Assembly: GCA_028023455.1 (NCBI GenBank)
Contig: JAQFVV010000031.1
Span: 9,660,093-9,724,092, forward strand
Length of the DNA: 64,000 nucleotides
Direction: 5' to 3'
Source: Epiperipatus broadwayi
Lineage: Eukaryota > Onychophora > Udeonychophora > Euonychophora > Peripatidae
Of this stretch, positions 36,688 through 45,340 are shown in pieces. The notes under the pieces are model-generated. The model did not search any database, was not told where the DNA came from, and was given only the letters and a program-made list of their open reading frames with translations. The translations under genes and the position numbers were made by a program. Every line of letters begins with the position of its first letter. Position 1 is the first letter of the stretch.

Positions 36688-36970
36688 GATTTGAACCCTT
36701 TATCTATTCAATCTATTCCATATAACCGATACGCATATCCACACGCATGTAAATATAAATGATCTCCAATGTACATATTTCATGCTGAACCAGCACTCAT
36801 CAGTTGAAAGAGATCATCTTCCACACATGTATCTAATCGGTGTTCGGTTTATATTAAGATAGCAAATCGTTCACTTGTGTGTTTATTGGTTGTATGAGAT
36901 AGATTGGATAGCTGAATGGAGCTTGAAAGTCTGGATTCAAACCCCCTATAATTACATCTAAACTCCTGGA
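36688..36970 (-). mobile_element. SINE-like unit with hammerhead core and tRNA-like ends
   Basis: A roughly 280-base island between two (AT)n tracts. The centre carries a hammerhead motif on the minus strand (36758-36818, listed separately). At the left, the minus strand gives GGTTATATGGAATAGATTGA, then GGGTTCAAATCC (B-box-like). At the right, the plus strand gives TAGCTGAATGG (A-box-like) and GGATTCAAACCCC (B-box-like), the two ends being loosely inverted copies of one another. Small retroelements that combine RNA polymerase III boxes with a hammerhead are known in schistosomes (the Sm-alpha family). Whether this one moves by the same route is inference. Confidence 0.5.
36758..36818 (-). ncRNA. 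Hammerhead ribozyme candidate 1
   Basis: On the minus strand: outer stem I strand GATGATCTC (36818-36810), a TTT bulge, CAA, then CTGATGA (36803-36797). Stem II is GTGCTG/CAGCAT with a GTT loop (36796-36782), followed by GAAA (36781-36778), a short stem III (TA/TA with a TG loop), and then TTG plus GAGATCATT (36769-36758) closing stem I. Both core boxes match CUGANGA...GAAA exactly and stems I and II pair almost perfectly. A bulge in stem I opposite a stem II loop is usual for natural hammerheads. The flaw is C at the position that should pair with A15.1, which may weaken cleavage. Confidence 0.6.
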
Positions 36971-37124
36971 ATATATATATATTGAAACACCCCCATTTTA
37001 CTAATAGCTCAGTCAATACAAAATATACACAACAGTTAGTGAAAATAGTCATTTTGCATTGACTGAGCAATCTAGTAAAGCAGGAATACATCAGCTTTTA
37101 TCAACAAAATAATATTATTTATTA

Positions 37125-37222
37125 TGTAATACTATATATATCATTAAAAATTAGTCAACACTTAGACAAAAATCCCAAATATCAATAACAATCAAAAATT
37201 TCAAATTGTTGTCAAGGTGATC
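37125..37222 (-). repeat. Copy of the short dispersed repeat family
   Basis: Minus-oriented copy (CATTAAAAATTAGTCAACAC, AATAACAATCAAAAATT, TTGTTGTCAAGGTGA) of the family at 31195-31410. It runs into the RTE 3' tail at about 37222, so the RTE probably inserted into or next to it. Confidence 0.55.
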
Positions 37223-37246
37223 TCTTTTTCATCATCATCATCATTA

Positions 37247-37480
37247 TCAACCATTATCAATCCACTGCAGGATGAAGGTCTCTCCAAGTTTAATCCATCT
37301 TCTCCGATCTTTAGCTTCTCTTCTCCACATCACCCCTACACATTTTCTTATTTCATCCATCCATCTTACCTGTGGTCTCCTTCTGGGTCTTTTACAATCT
37401 CTTGGAATCCAGTTTAAAATTTCAATTGTCCATCTATTATCATCTCTTCTAGAAATATGTCCAGCCCAACTCCACTTCAA
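37247..37480 (-). pseudogene. RTE C-terminal domain
   Basis: Reads MKWSWAGHISRRDDNRWTI, IPRDCKRPRRRPQVRWMDEI and RRWIKLGETFILQWIDNG before a stop. The W-x-x-H-x-x-R-x-D-x-R-W, K-R-x-R-R-R-P-x-x-R-W-x-D and LGE...QQW-type ends are constant in RTE proteins. No role beyond nucleic-acid binding is established for it. Confidence 0.85.
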
Positions 37481-37502
37481 TCTTTTAATTTTTTCAATGA
37501 GG

Positions 37503-38090
37503 TCAGTAACACCTGTTTGTTCTCTTACCCATACATTGCAGACGATCTCTTCTTGTTACTCCCAACATACATCTCTCCATACTTCTTTGAGTGGTCTGAA
37601 GTCTCTGTATTGATCTTCTATTAAGTGTCCAAGTCTCAGATCCATAAGTAAGAACTGGTAAAACACATTTGTTAAAAACCTTTCTTTTCAAACACATAGG
37701 CATATTTCCTTTTAATATCAAGTTATTTCTACCAAAAGCACTCCAACCAAGTTTAATTCTATGATTAATTTCCTCTATTATGTTTCCATCTGTATTAATA
37801 ATCTGACCAAGGTATTTGTAACTCTTAACTTCTTCTAATTCATCATAATCAATCTTTATTTTCATATTTTGAGCAAATCGATTAAACATTACTTTAGTCT
37901 TTTTAACATTTATCTTTAGTCCTACTTTCCTACTTTCATCTGATAACTCCTGCAACATTTCCTGCAGCTCGGAAGCATTATTTGCAAAAACAACTACATC
38001 ATCTGCGAAATCTAAATGACTTAAATAATCTCCATTTACTTTCACTCCTTTAGTTTCCCATTTTAATCCACAAAATACTTCTTGCAGCAC
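37503..38090 (-). pseudogene. RTE reverse transcriptase, catalytic box and thumb
   Basis: Carries LDFADDVVVFANN, the catalytic F-A-D-D box, intact, then GLKINVKKTKVMFN, YKYLGQIINTDG, VLPVLTYGSETWTL and RRSIQRLQTTQRSMER. These are the standard order of motifs after the active site in RTE elements. The open frame slips at the end (RDRLQCMGKRTNRCY) relative to the other copy (RDQKCNVWVREQTGV), a one-base indel. Confidence 0.9.
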
Positions 38091-38824
38091 TGCTGTAAAA
38101 GTTTTGGAGATATGGAGTCACCTTGTCTTACACCTTTCTCAATGTTGACTTTCCCAGTATCATTATGTAATCTAATTGTTGCTGTTGCATTTTTATAAAT
38201 ATTCTTTAAAATATGACAATATCCTGGATCTATACCTTGATGATCCAATGCTTTAATCACTGAAGAAATGTTTATAGAATCAAATGCCTTTTCATAATCT
38301 ACAAATCCAAAACATAATGACAACTCATATTCATTTGTCCTTTCTATAACTTCTCTCAATACTTGAATATGATCTACTGTACTAAAACCACTTTTAAATC
38401 CAGCTTGTTCTCTTGGTTGGTGAAAATCCAAGGTTCTCTGTAGACGAGTTGTAATTATCTTGGTAAAAATTTTATATAAAACTGATAAAAGGCTGATAGG
38501 TCTGTAATTTCTAATATCTTCTTTATCACCTTTTTTAAATATTAATATTATTACTGCATTCTTCCAATCATCCGGTACATCTTTATCATTTAGACATTTG
38601 GTATATAACTTTGCTAATATTTTTTCTGTTTCTTCACCTGCTTCTTTTAATATATCAATTATAATTCCATCATTACCTGGAGCCTTTCCTTTTTTCATAC
38701 ATTTAATTGCATTTCTCACTTCTTCATTTAAAATTCTGGGCAATTCGGAAGATGTAATAGATATAGGAGGTACTTGTTCTTTATTACTATATAATTCTTG
38801 ATAAAAATCTTCTACCAATTTCAT
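38063..38824 (-). pseudogene. RTE reverse transcriptase, N-terminal two thirds
   Basis: [78 protein letters not shown] and [10 protein letters not shown] are the ordered finger and palm motifs of RTE-clade RTs, including the first catalytic Asp in FVDYEKAFD. The frame is separated from the endonuclease by about 220 bases containing a frameshift and a TAA at about 38840. It ends by frameshift at about 38090, where a T-run is one base shorter than in the copy at 59040 (CTTTTACAG against CTTTTTACAG). Confidence 0.9.
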
Positions 38825-39038
38825 AATGTCATCCCTCTTTTAGTACATAATTCCATCTTTTTTCCTTATTGCAGATATAAATTTTCTACCAATACCAAAA
38901 TGTTGTTTTACATTCTTAAGACTTTTATTTTCTTCTACAGCTTTTCTTGCTAGTTCACAGTTATACTTTCTTATATCATTTTCAACTCTTTTCCGCACCA
39001 TTTTACAAAATTCGAGATATTCAATTCTTTTAGATGCA

Positions 39039-40205
39039 TCAGAGCGTCGTGTATATCTTCATATTCCTTCTTTTCTTCATAAGTTCTCTAGTCTCAGTAG
39101 AAATTTTATTAGTCAATTGCTGCTTTTTTCTACCAGCTATCTTTGTTGCAGTTTTTAAAAGTGTATCAGTTATTTTCATATTAATTTCATTCAAATCTGA
39201 ATCATGTTCAAAATCTACTAATACTTGAAACCGATTTGTAAGTTCTAATTTAAATTCATTAGAATGTTTCTGAAGATTAGGAATATCAACTGTAAATATA
39301 GTTTTTCTTAATAATTTTTGTCTCTCTAGTTTTACATTAACATGTATCTTACCCCTTACTAATCGATGATCACTTCCTGTGTTAAATTTATTAAGAACAT
39401 TACAATCTTGAAATATGTATTTCCTGTTAGTCAAAATATAATCCAATTCTGCTGTACCTTCATTTGGATGCTTCCATGTCCATTTCCTTCTAACATTTTT
39501 CTCAAAAAAAGAATTCATAATATAAAGTTTTTCCTTCTCTGCAAACTCCACAAGTCTATGTCCTCTCTCATTTCTATTACCATAACCAAAATTACCTACA
39601 ACACTTTCATCTTTCATTTGTTTACCAATTCTAGCATTAAAATCTCCCATAACAATTTTAAAATGTTGTTTACTCTGATCAAAAGCCTTTTGTACATCCA
39701 TATAAAAATCTTCTACTACTTCATCACTGTGAGAACTTGTTGGGGCATAAACCTGAATTATCTGCATTTGATATCTGCTATTAAGTTGTATAACTAATCT
39801 TGCCACTCTGTCTGATACACCATCAATCTCCACAATATTGTTCTTCCACTTTTTATTTATAATGAATCCTACTCCACTTGTATTTCCAATATTTGTGCCT
39901 TTATAATAGAGCATATGTCCACTTTTTAAATCAATTGTCTCTTCACCTTTTCTTCTAACTTCACAAAGGTCAATAATATCCCATTTAATATAAGAGAGTT
40001 CTTCTTCTAATTCTTGCAATCTTCCTTCACTTGAAAGTGATCTGCAGTTGTAAGTACCTAAATAAAAAGTCGTCATCAAATGGCAGCCTGGGTCCGCCTC
40101 CAGGATATTCTTAGCACCCTCCGCCTTCGGCCACCAACCGCTGCCTTGGTTGGTGACTTTACAGCCTCCTGGGATTAAGGGCCATGCTTTATTTTTGTCT
40201 GTCAT
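39039..40205 (-). pseudogene. RTE endonuclease domain (APE type)
   Basis: A 388-codon open frame starting MTDKNKAWPLIPGG, the best candidate start because it is the first ATG after the leader. All the apurinic-like endonuclease landmarks are present in order: LGTYNCRSL (Asn), CEVRRKGEE (catalytic Glu), QVYAPTSSH, MGDFNARIG (Asp and Asn), ELDYIL and GSDHRLVRG (Ser-Asp-His). The enzyme nicks target DNA so that the 3' OH can prime reverse transcription. The frame ends prematurely in IYTTL; the continuation resumes one frame over at about 39045 (RRYTRRSDASKRIEYLEF), showing a single indel. The endonuclease itself looks intact. Confidence 0.9.
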
Positions 40206-40540
40206 AATTGTATAACGCTGGGAAAATCTTTATCATTTACACAAACATTCATTCTGCCTTATCAGGCACTGAGAAGAAAGACCATGGTGTTTCTTGATCT
40301 TAAACTCAGAGGTAAAAAGCCAATAAACTCACCACGCTGGCTAATGCGTGTTGGTGAGCAGCCCATCCATGTTTGTATACTATATGAATAAACATATAGT
40401 AATAACAGCTGCAACGACAAGAACGTATGGAGTGGACATTAGGAGTTTGCCCTGCTCGATTCCTTTAAGGCCTCCAAGAGGAATCAAAGGGTCTCCTTTC
40501 AGTTAATAGCAAACTCCTTTCTCTTTTTATCAATAACTAT
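40206..40540 (-). other. RTE 5' leader region
   Basis: GC-richer than the flanks, without a long frame. It covers the interval between the RTE start codon and the (AT)n tract before LTR A and most likely is the RTE 5' untranslated region with its internal promoter. No motif can be named. Confidence 0.5.
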
Positions 40541-40552
40541 ATATATATATAT

Positions 40553-40558
40553 TGAAGC

Positions 40559-40589
<31 letters not shown>

Positions 40590-40647
40590 GCTGGCTTCAC
40601 CATTCACTGTGGACTAACTAAGACCCTAAGTCCAACCACAGTGAATG
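40553..40647. promoter_or_regulatory. Two hairpins at the LTR A start
   Basis: TGAAGC (40553-40558) pairs with GCTTCA (40594-40599) around a TGTGC-(AT)n-GCTG core. Immediately after, CATTCACTGTGG (40601-40612) pairs perfectly with CCACAGTGAATG (40636-40647). The 3' LTR repeats the arrangement from 45341 with a shorter AT tract. They occupy the integrase-recognised end of the LTR or the 3' end of U3 DNA. Their role is unknown. Confidence 0.65.
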
Positions 40648-42395
40648 TATGTTTCTTTTTCAAACTAAATTTATCGTTTTCTCAAATAGTTGCCTAAATT
40701 AAAGAAGGAATTGTGTTAAAGAGAAAAGATTTAATAAAATAAAATATAGAAAGTTGAAATTATATTTGCAACTATTTTTAAAATATATTTGATAGAATTC
40801 GATAAGATAAAAATTTTCTTAATTAAATAGAATCCATTGAGAAAAGGAATTTAATTAATAAAACATTTTTCTGAGTTAGATAAAATAATAGATAACAGGA
40901 AAAATTTGAAACAACGGGCATGATTCGCTACTAATTAGCAGATTAAAAACATAATGGAAAAAAGGGTATAAATAAAGAACTTTTCTTTTGTTCTTGGTCT
41001 TATGCTTGCGGGTAACCTGTGCTGAAAGTCAGAGAGAAATCTTAAGAATTTTGTTGGAAGAAATTTTGCTAAGAAATTAGACAATATAGCGAACTCTTGC
41101 TTGCTGTACTTCAAGCTGCACTCTATTTTTTCGGCATCTAAATAAAAATCCAGAAATGTGTTGCTCTGCAAAAATGCGGGGGTAACTTCTTTGCCTTCGT
41201 TCTCCTGAGTCATTCCTGGGGCCGGAGTTCTAATCATGTAAGCCAGCCAGAGAACTAAAGTATCTGCCCTGTATCCGTAAAAATCTGCCCTCAAAAACAT
41301 GTAAAAACAAATTCAAAGAACTGAGAAGACCTGCGGGAAACATCAAATGAACTCATTTTGACCCACCCATCTAGTTACCGGTAACGTTCCCATAAATTAT
41401 TAAAATATCTTTGTAATTTGCAAATTCAATCTATATTTATGCTTTTCTATATATATGTTTTTTTTAATCTAAGTATTCGAGTCTTGTGAAATTATATATC
41501 ATTAATTGCTTTCTTTTTTTTTTTTAAATACTTTAATGGGTGGTAGGGATCTTACATATAATGGCGGCGATAATTCTTATTAATTTAATTGAAAAATGCT
41601 TCGTTTAGCTTTCCACCATTATACTCCCGTAATTAAGTTATTTATTTTATATAAATATTTATTTACAAGGAAAAGGAAGCAAATCATAGAAAGTGCAAAA
41701 TCTCTATTTTTAAAATCAAGATTTAATTGCTAAATTATCAAATGCAATCTTTCTCAAAATTTCATCGAAATGTTGCAATTATAGCTGGAAATTCCTGCTG
41801 GGGGTTACTTTCTCATTTTCTTTAATCATCAGCACGGCTATGATTCAAACAGGTCCAGAGTGTTTAGTTGAGTTTGACCACTTATTTAATTCCATGTTCC
41901 CCATCCAAAGAGTTAATGAGTCATCTCTCTCTCTTGATTTCTTTTTTGTAACACTTCCATTGGCTGGAATATTTTAAAGATGAAATTATAATGTAAAATT
42001 TTATCTGTTCTTATCATTGCAATCAATGGATCTTTCGTAGATGTCTATCCGGTTGCTGTGAAAATAGCCTGTGACACCATTAATAAAGCTTTTTGTAGTT
42101 CTGCTAATGTAAATAATAAAAGTTTCTTTTGTCTTTCATTCACTATAATTAAAACCACATAGTATTGTTTTCTTTTTGTGATATATGTATGTATACCCTG
42201 GTCCTTATATATGTAAAAATTCCTTTTTGTGGTCTCTTCTCTCCCTGACCACCGGGCATACATTAAGATTAAATTCTAGTGAGGTTTGGGGAGTAAGTTG
42301 CTTAGTAGCAATCTAGAGGAGTAGGTGAGGTTCGAACCCCCTCTATCTGCATCTCTAGGTTAGGTTAAAGCAGCTCTACTTTTCTTACCATTACA
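40553..42395 (+). repeat. 5' LTR of element A
   Basis: 1843 bases, about 760 shorter than its partner. Alignment by eye shows two deletions: the segment equivalent to about 46521-46586, then a retained island TTATCAAATGC, then the segment equivalent to about 46598-47296. A TATA box lies at 40968-40975 (GGGTATAAATAAAG). A GC-richer stretch follows (about 40980-41370), where an antisense 121-codon frame is accidental or at least unrecognised. Confidence 0.85.
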
Positions 42396-42413
42396 GTTTT
42401 TTTTTGTATAATC

Positions 42414-42432
42414 TGGCATCCCAAGTGTGGCC
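42414..42432 (+). promoter_or_regulatory. Possible primer-binding site of element A
   Basis: TGGCATCCCAAGTGTGGCC starts with the TGG expected to pair with a tRNA 3' CCA. It resembles the primer site of element B at 51570 (TGGCTATACCCAACTTGGGG) in its CCCAA-xx-TG-G core. The 18-base offset from the LTR is unusual and may come from expansion of the T-run between them. Confidence 0.45.
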
Positions 42433-42731
42433 TTACTGTTTAGAGATAGACCCTGAGATATGATAATAGGAATTTCATGATCAGAATAATTTTTTTTGTG
42501 TGTGTTTTTTTGAAAATAAATATAGTGAATGACAGAAGTTTATATATTTTTCTTTTGCACTTTCTGTGTTTGCTATCAGTTGTACAGTTTACAAGATGTG
42601 AAATCAATCAGTTCGGTTGAAAATTAAAACCAAATCAGATATTAATGTATTTTTCTTTCTTTTGCTAGGAAGGGAGACAGAGTGATCAAACAAGGAGCAG
42701 AGAAAAGATGGGCTCAAGTAGAATTTTTTTA

Positions 42732-42743
42732 CCCCCCCCCCCC
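42732..42743 (+). repeat. Poly-C tract
   Basis: Twelve consecutive C in element A between the primer-binding region and gag, striking in DNA this AT-rich. Probably a slippage product. Confidence 0.8.
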
Positions 42744-43081
42744 GGCAGTAGTAATCATATTTTATTGAAGTGTATATCAAATACACATAGTTATAGTCAC
42801 ATATATAACACACAGAACAGGGTAGTAAATAAGTAAATAAACACGGATAGGGCAGGAACTATGCATAGGATAAGAGATAGATAGAAAGCTGGCAGGTTAA
42901 AAAAAAGGACGACAGTTGCAGGAATGGTTGGGAGAGTGAAGCAAATTTTTTTTTGAAAAGTAAAAGTAGAAAAATAAGACAAATTTTAAGAATAGTATTA
43001 GTACAAAGACTAAAAACAACAGCAAACCAAATATTTTTTTTCTTATATATTTTTTTAGCTATTCGTATTTCTCTAGAAAAT

Positions 43082-43303
43082 ATGTATAGTCCAGAAGGAG
43101 ACATAGATTCACCGGAACCACAATGGGTATGGAAATTGATGGAAACTATGTTACAAAAAGTAGAAGAATGCAAAGAAGAATGTAGACAATATAGAGCAGA
43201 AATCAACAGGATGAAAGAAGAGAGAAACAATGAAGCAAAAACGACACAAGAGAATCAGCCAAGAAATGAGAATCTTCTCAATGTGAAAATAAAGAAAGCA
43301 TAA
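43082..43303 (+). pseudogene. Element A gag N-terminal piece
   Basis: The likely start is MYSPEGDIDSPEPQWVWKL at 43082; an in-frame upstream ATG exists at 42953, but the added residues are low-complexity. The piece is short, acidic then Glu/Lys/Arg-rich with a probable coiled coil (KVEECKEECRQYRAEINRMK). The frame stops at 43301 just before the main gag frame, which reads open upstream of its own ATG (KESIKV). A one-base indel therefore probably split one gag gene. Confidence 0.6.
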
Positions 43304-43308
43304 AGGTC

Positions 43309-44493
43309 ATGGAAAGAACAGACAACCCAATGGTGGCAAGATTTATCCACATCAAAACTTTTCGGGGTGACATAGGAGAAAACCCCATGGCACACTTGCA
43401 AAGTTTACAAGAGCTGTTCATGTTCCAGGAACTCAGAGAAGCTGAAAAGTTATCAGTTGCAGTTAATCATTTACATGGATCTGCCCGGAATTGGTGGGAC
43501 TGTATAAGTAACAAACCAGTAACATTTGCAGATTACCACATTGCCTTACTTAAAAGTTTTTGGAGTGAAGAGAGGCAAGATGGAATAATGCACCGTATAT
43601 CTCAAGAAAAGTACTGCACTTCAAAAGGAGAAACTCACACCCAGTTTTTCTTGCGGCAAGTGTCTTTGTTAAAATCATTGACTGCTTTCCACTTATCGGA
43701 GGGGCAGATTATTCGGACAATAAGGTACAATATGCCTCTCCACATACAACAATTGATGCTGGGCTGCCGCAACTGTGGAATTGATGAGATGGTAGACTTA
43801 CTAACTGCTATAGATTTTGGCAACCTAAATAAAGAGCATGCAGACAAAGGAAAAAGAATTGACACACCCAAAATACAGATGGCGGCTGTCAGGAACTGCT
43901 ATGATGATGATCAAAACACACAGCAATTCCAGAAAAATATGGGTCCTATAATTTATATACCCCAGATAGAACTCCAGGATGAAACAGAAGAAATTATTGA
44001 GGGAAATGAAAGAGTGGCATCAGCATTCATGTGCGAACTGGAAGATGATCACAGACCACCACTCTCAGAGTGCCCTACAATTAAAGCACTGTTAGAAGAT
44101 GTCCCAATTACAGCTTTAATAGACACTGGCAGTCAAGTGTCACTGGTGTCAAAAGAATGGTGGGATGCAACAGTAGGAACTCATGTACTACCGATCTCAC
44201 CGAGAAAATCTTATGCTATATTGGCTAATGGAGAAAAAGCCAACATAGGAACACATCGTTTGGGACTGGATATTAAGATAGGAGCAACAAATGTAAAACA
44301 TATATTTCAGATAATGCCAGGCTTGATTTATGATGTACTGTTAGGGTCGGACTTCTTAGAAAGACATGACTCAGGAATAAACTATAGGGAAAATAAGTTT
44401 ACATTTTACAACAACAAGTTAGATTTTCACAAATGTAAAACCCAAGAGACAACCAATATAAGCTGCATACAGGAACCAACTAATCTTGAATGA
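43309..44493 (+). CDS. Element A gag-protease polyprotein
   Basis: 394 codons. Residues 10-110 resemble the retrotransposon gag (capsid) domain: FRGDIGENPMAHLQSLQELF, a hydrophobic middle, then LHGSARNWWD and DYHIALLKSFW, matching the usual L-x-G-x-A-x-x-WW...F...L...F pattern. Residues 255-365 form a retropepsin: ITALIDTGSQVSLV with catalytic Asp272-Thr-Gly, and YDVLLGSDFL around residue 342, the conserved hydrophobic-L-L-G-x-D-F flap-side motif. The protease would cut gag during particle maturation. No CCHC zinc knuckle lies between them, which is unusual. A TGA stop at 44491 separates it from an in-frame basic tail (44494-44904). No pol follows. The frame is intact over 1.2 kb, suggesting recent selection or youth. 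Confidence 0.85.
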   Translation: MERTDNPMVARFIHIKTFRGDIGENPMAHLQSLQELFMFQELREAEKLSVAVNHLHGSARNWWDCISNKPVTFADYHIALLKSFWSEERQDGIMHRISQEKYCTSKGETHTQFFLRQVSLLKSLTAFHLSEGQIIRTIRYNMPLHIQQLMLGCRNCGIDEMVDLLTAIDFGNLNKEHADKGKRIDTPKIQMAAVRNCYDDDQNTQQFQKNMGPIIYIPQIELQDETEEIIEGNERVASAFMCELEDDHRPPLSECPTIKALLEDVPITALIDTGSQVSLVSKEWWDATVGTHVLPISPRKSYAILANGEKANIGTHRLGLDIKIGATNVKHIFQIMPGLIYDVLLGSDFLERHDSGINYRENKFTFYNNKLDFHKCKTQETTNISCIQEPTNLE

Positions 44494-44904
44494 ACAGAAA
44501 ATGAAACAAAAGGCCAGATGGAATTAGAGATAGAAGGACAGAGCACACCTCACCTTGCCTTCAAGCGTTTTACTCATCAATTTAATGATCACGAGATATT
44601 TCCAAAATGCACCACGGCAGGTCAGGCAAAACAAACTACTTTATCAAGTGGCAGCACAGTTCTAGGTTTGAAACCACATTTACCCATACCAAAATCACTG
44701 ACCAAGGGATCTAACCATGAGCCAGTTTCATCATCAGAACACATAAGAGGGAAACAGCTAAATAACAGAGCACCATTAATAAGGAATTTCAACTTGACTT
44801 CTAGCAAAAGAATTGATAGAAGACAAGGTAATAAAGTGGACACAGCTCAGAGAGCTAATAACAAGGCCCAGAGAGGAAGGTCCACTGAAAAAAAAATAGT
44901 TTAA
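44494..44904 (+). CDS. In-frame basic tail after the gag-protease stop
   Basis: Open for 136 codons in exactly the gag-protease frame, with an internal ATG at 44518. The first half is Ser/Thr/Pro-rich. The end is strongly basic (SSKRIDRRQGNK, NKAQRGRSTEKK), which would suit nucleic-acid binding. It could be a nonsense-interrupted C-terminus, a stop-readthrough extension, or the remnant of the end of pol after an internal deletion. No domain is recognised. Confidence 0.5.
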   Translation, partial: TENETKGQMELEIEGQSTPHLAFKRFTHQFNDHEIFPKCTTAGQAKQTTLSSGSTVLGLKPHLPIPKSLTKGSNHEPVSSSEHIRGKQLNNRAPLIRNFNLTSSKRIDRRQGNKVDTAQRANNKAQRGRSTEKKIV

Positions 44905-45340
44905 ATAGAGTGCTCCATTCAAAAGTAATTTTTTTACAAGAACCCCAAGGTACGACCAGGACACATCATATGGACAATGAAATCATATTATAGGCTTTCA
45001 GTTTTTTTTTTTTGTGTGTATGTTTTGTAAATATTGGCATTGTTATAATATATTAATTAATATTATTATATACTTCTCTTTTATATATATATATATATAA
45101 TTTATATATCAGTATTATGATAAACTTTCAGTTTTTTTTTATTAATATAATCTATTTATCAGTATTATTATAAACTTTCAGTTTGTTTTTATAAACTGCA
45201 CATATCAGTATTATTTCATGTAAATACACTAATATTCTGTATAATAGGAGCGCTCTTTCCGGATCACTCTGCTTCTCTCTGCAAAACCGTAGCTTTAGTC
45301 ATTTTTTTTACTTGTTTTTTTTTAATGGGTTCTAGGAATA
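44905..45340 (+). other. Element A internal non-coding tail
   Basis: AT-rich, with T-runs and three repeats of the phrase AAACTTTCAGTTT (about 45122, 45172 and an initial form at 44995). No polypurine tract is obvious upstream of the 3' LTR. Confidence 0.5.

Larger units (their letters stand above)
37226..40540 (-). mobile_element. RTE-clade non-LTR retrotransposon, near full length
   Basis: A minus-strand element of about 3.3 kb: 5' leader (about 40206-40540), apurinic-type endonuclease, reverse transcriptase, C-terminal domain, and a 3' end at (ATG/ATC)n trinucleotide repeats (37226-37250), the usual RTE tail. A single long ORF is the family norm. Here it is broken by at least three frameshifts (about 39045, 38090 and 37500) and one nonsense codon (about 38840), all simple lesions, so this copy died fairly recently. 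Related copies are at 5220-6320 and 58480-59890. It ends about 12 bases from the left LTR of element A, with an (AT)n tract in between. Confidence 0.9.

Noticed and set aside
39366-39797. Plus-strand ORF of 143 codons inside the RTE element
   Set aside because: Exact antisense shadow of the endonuclease frame.
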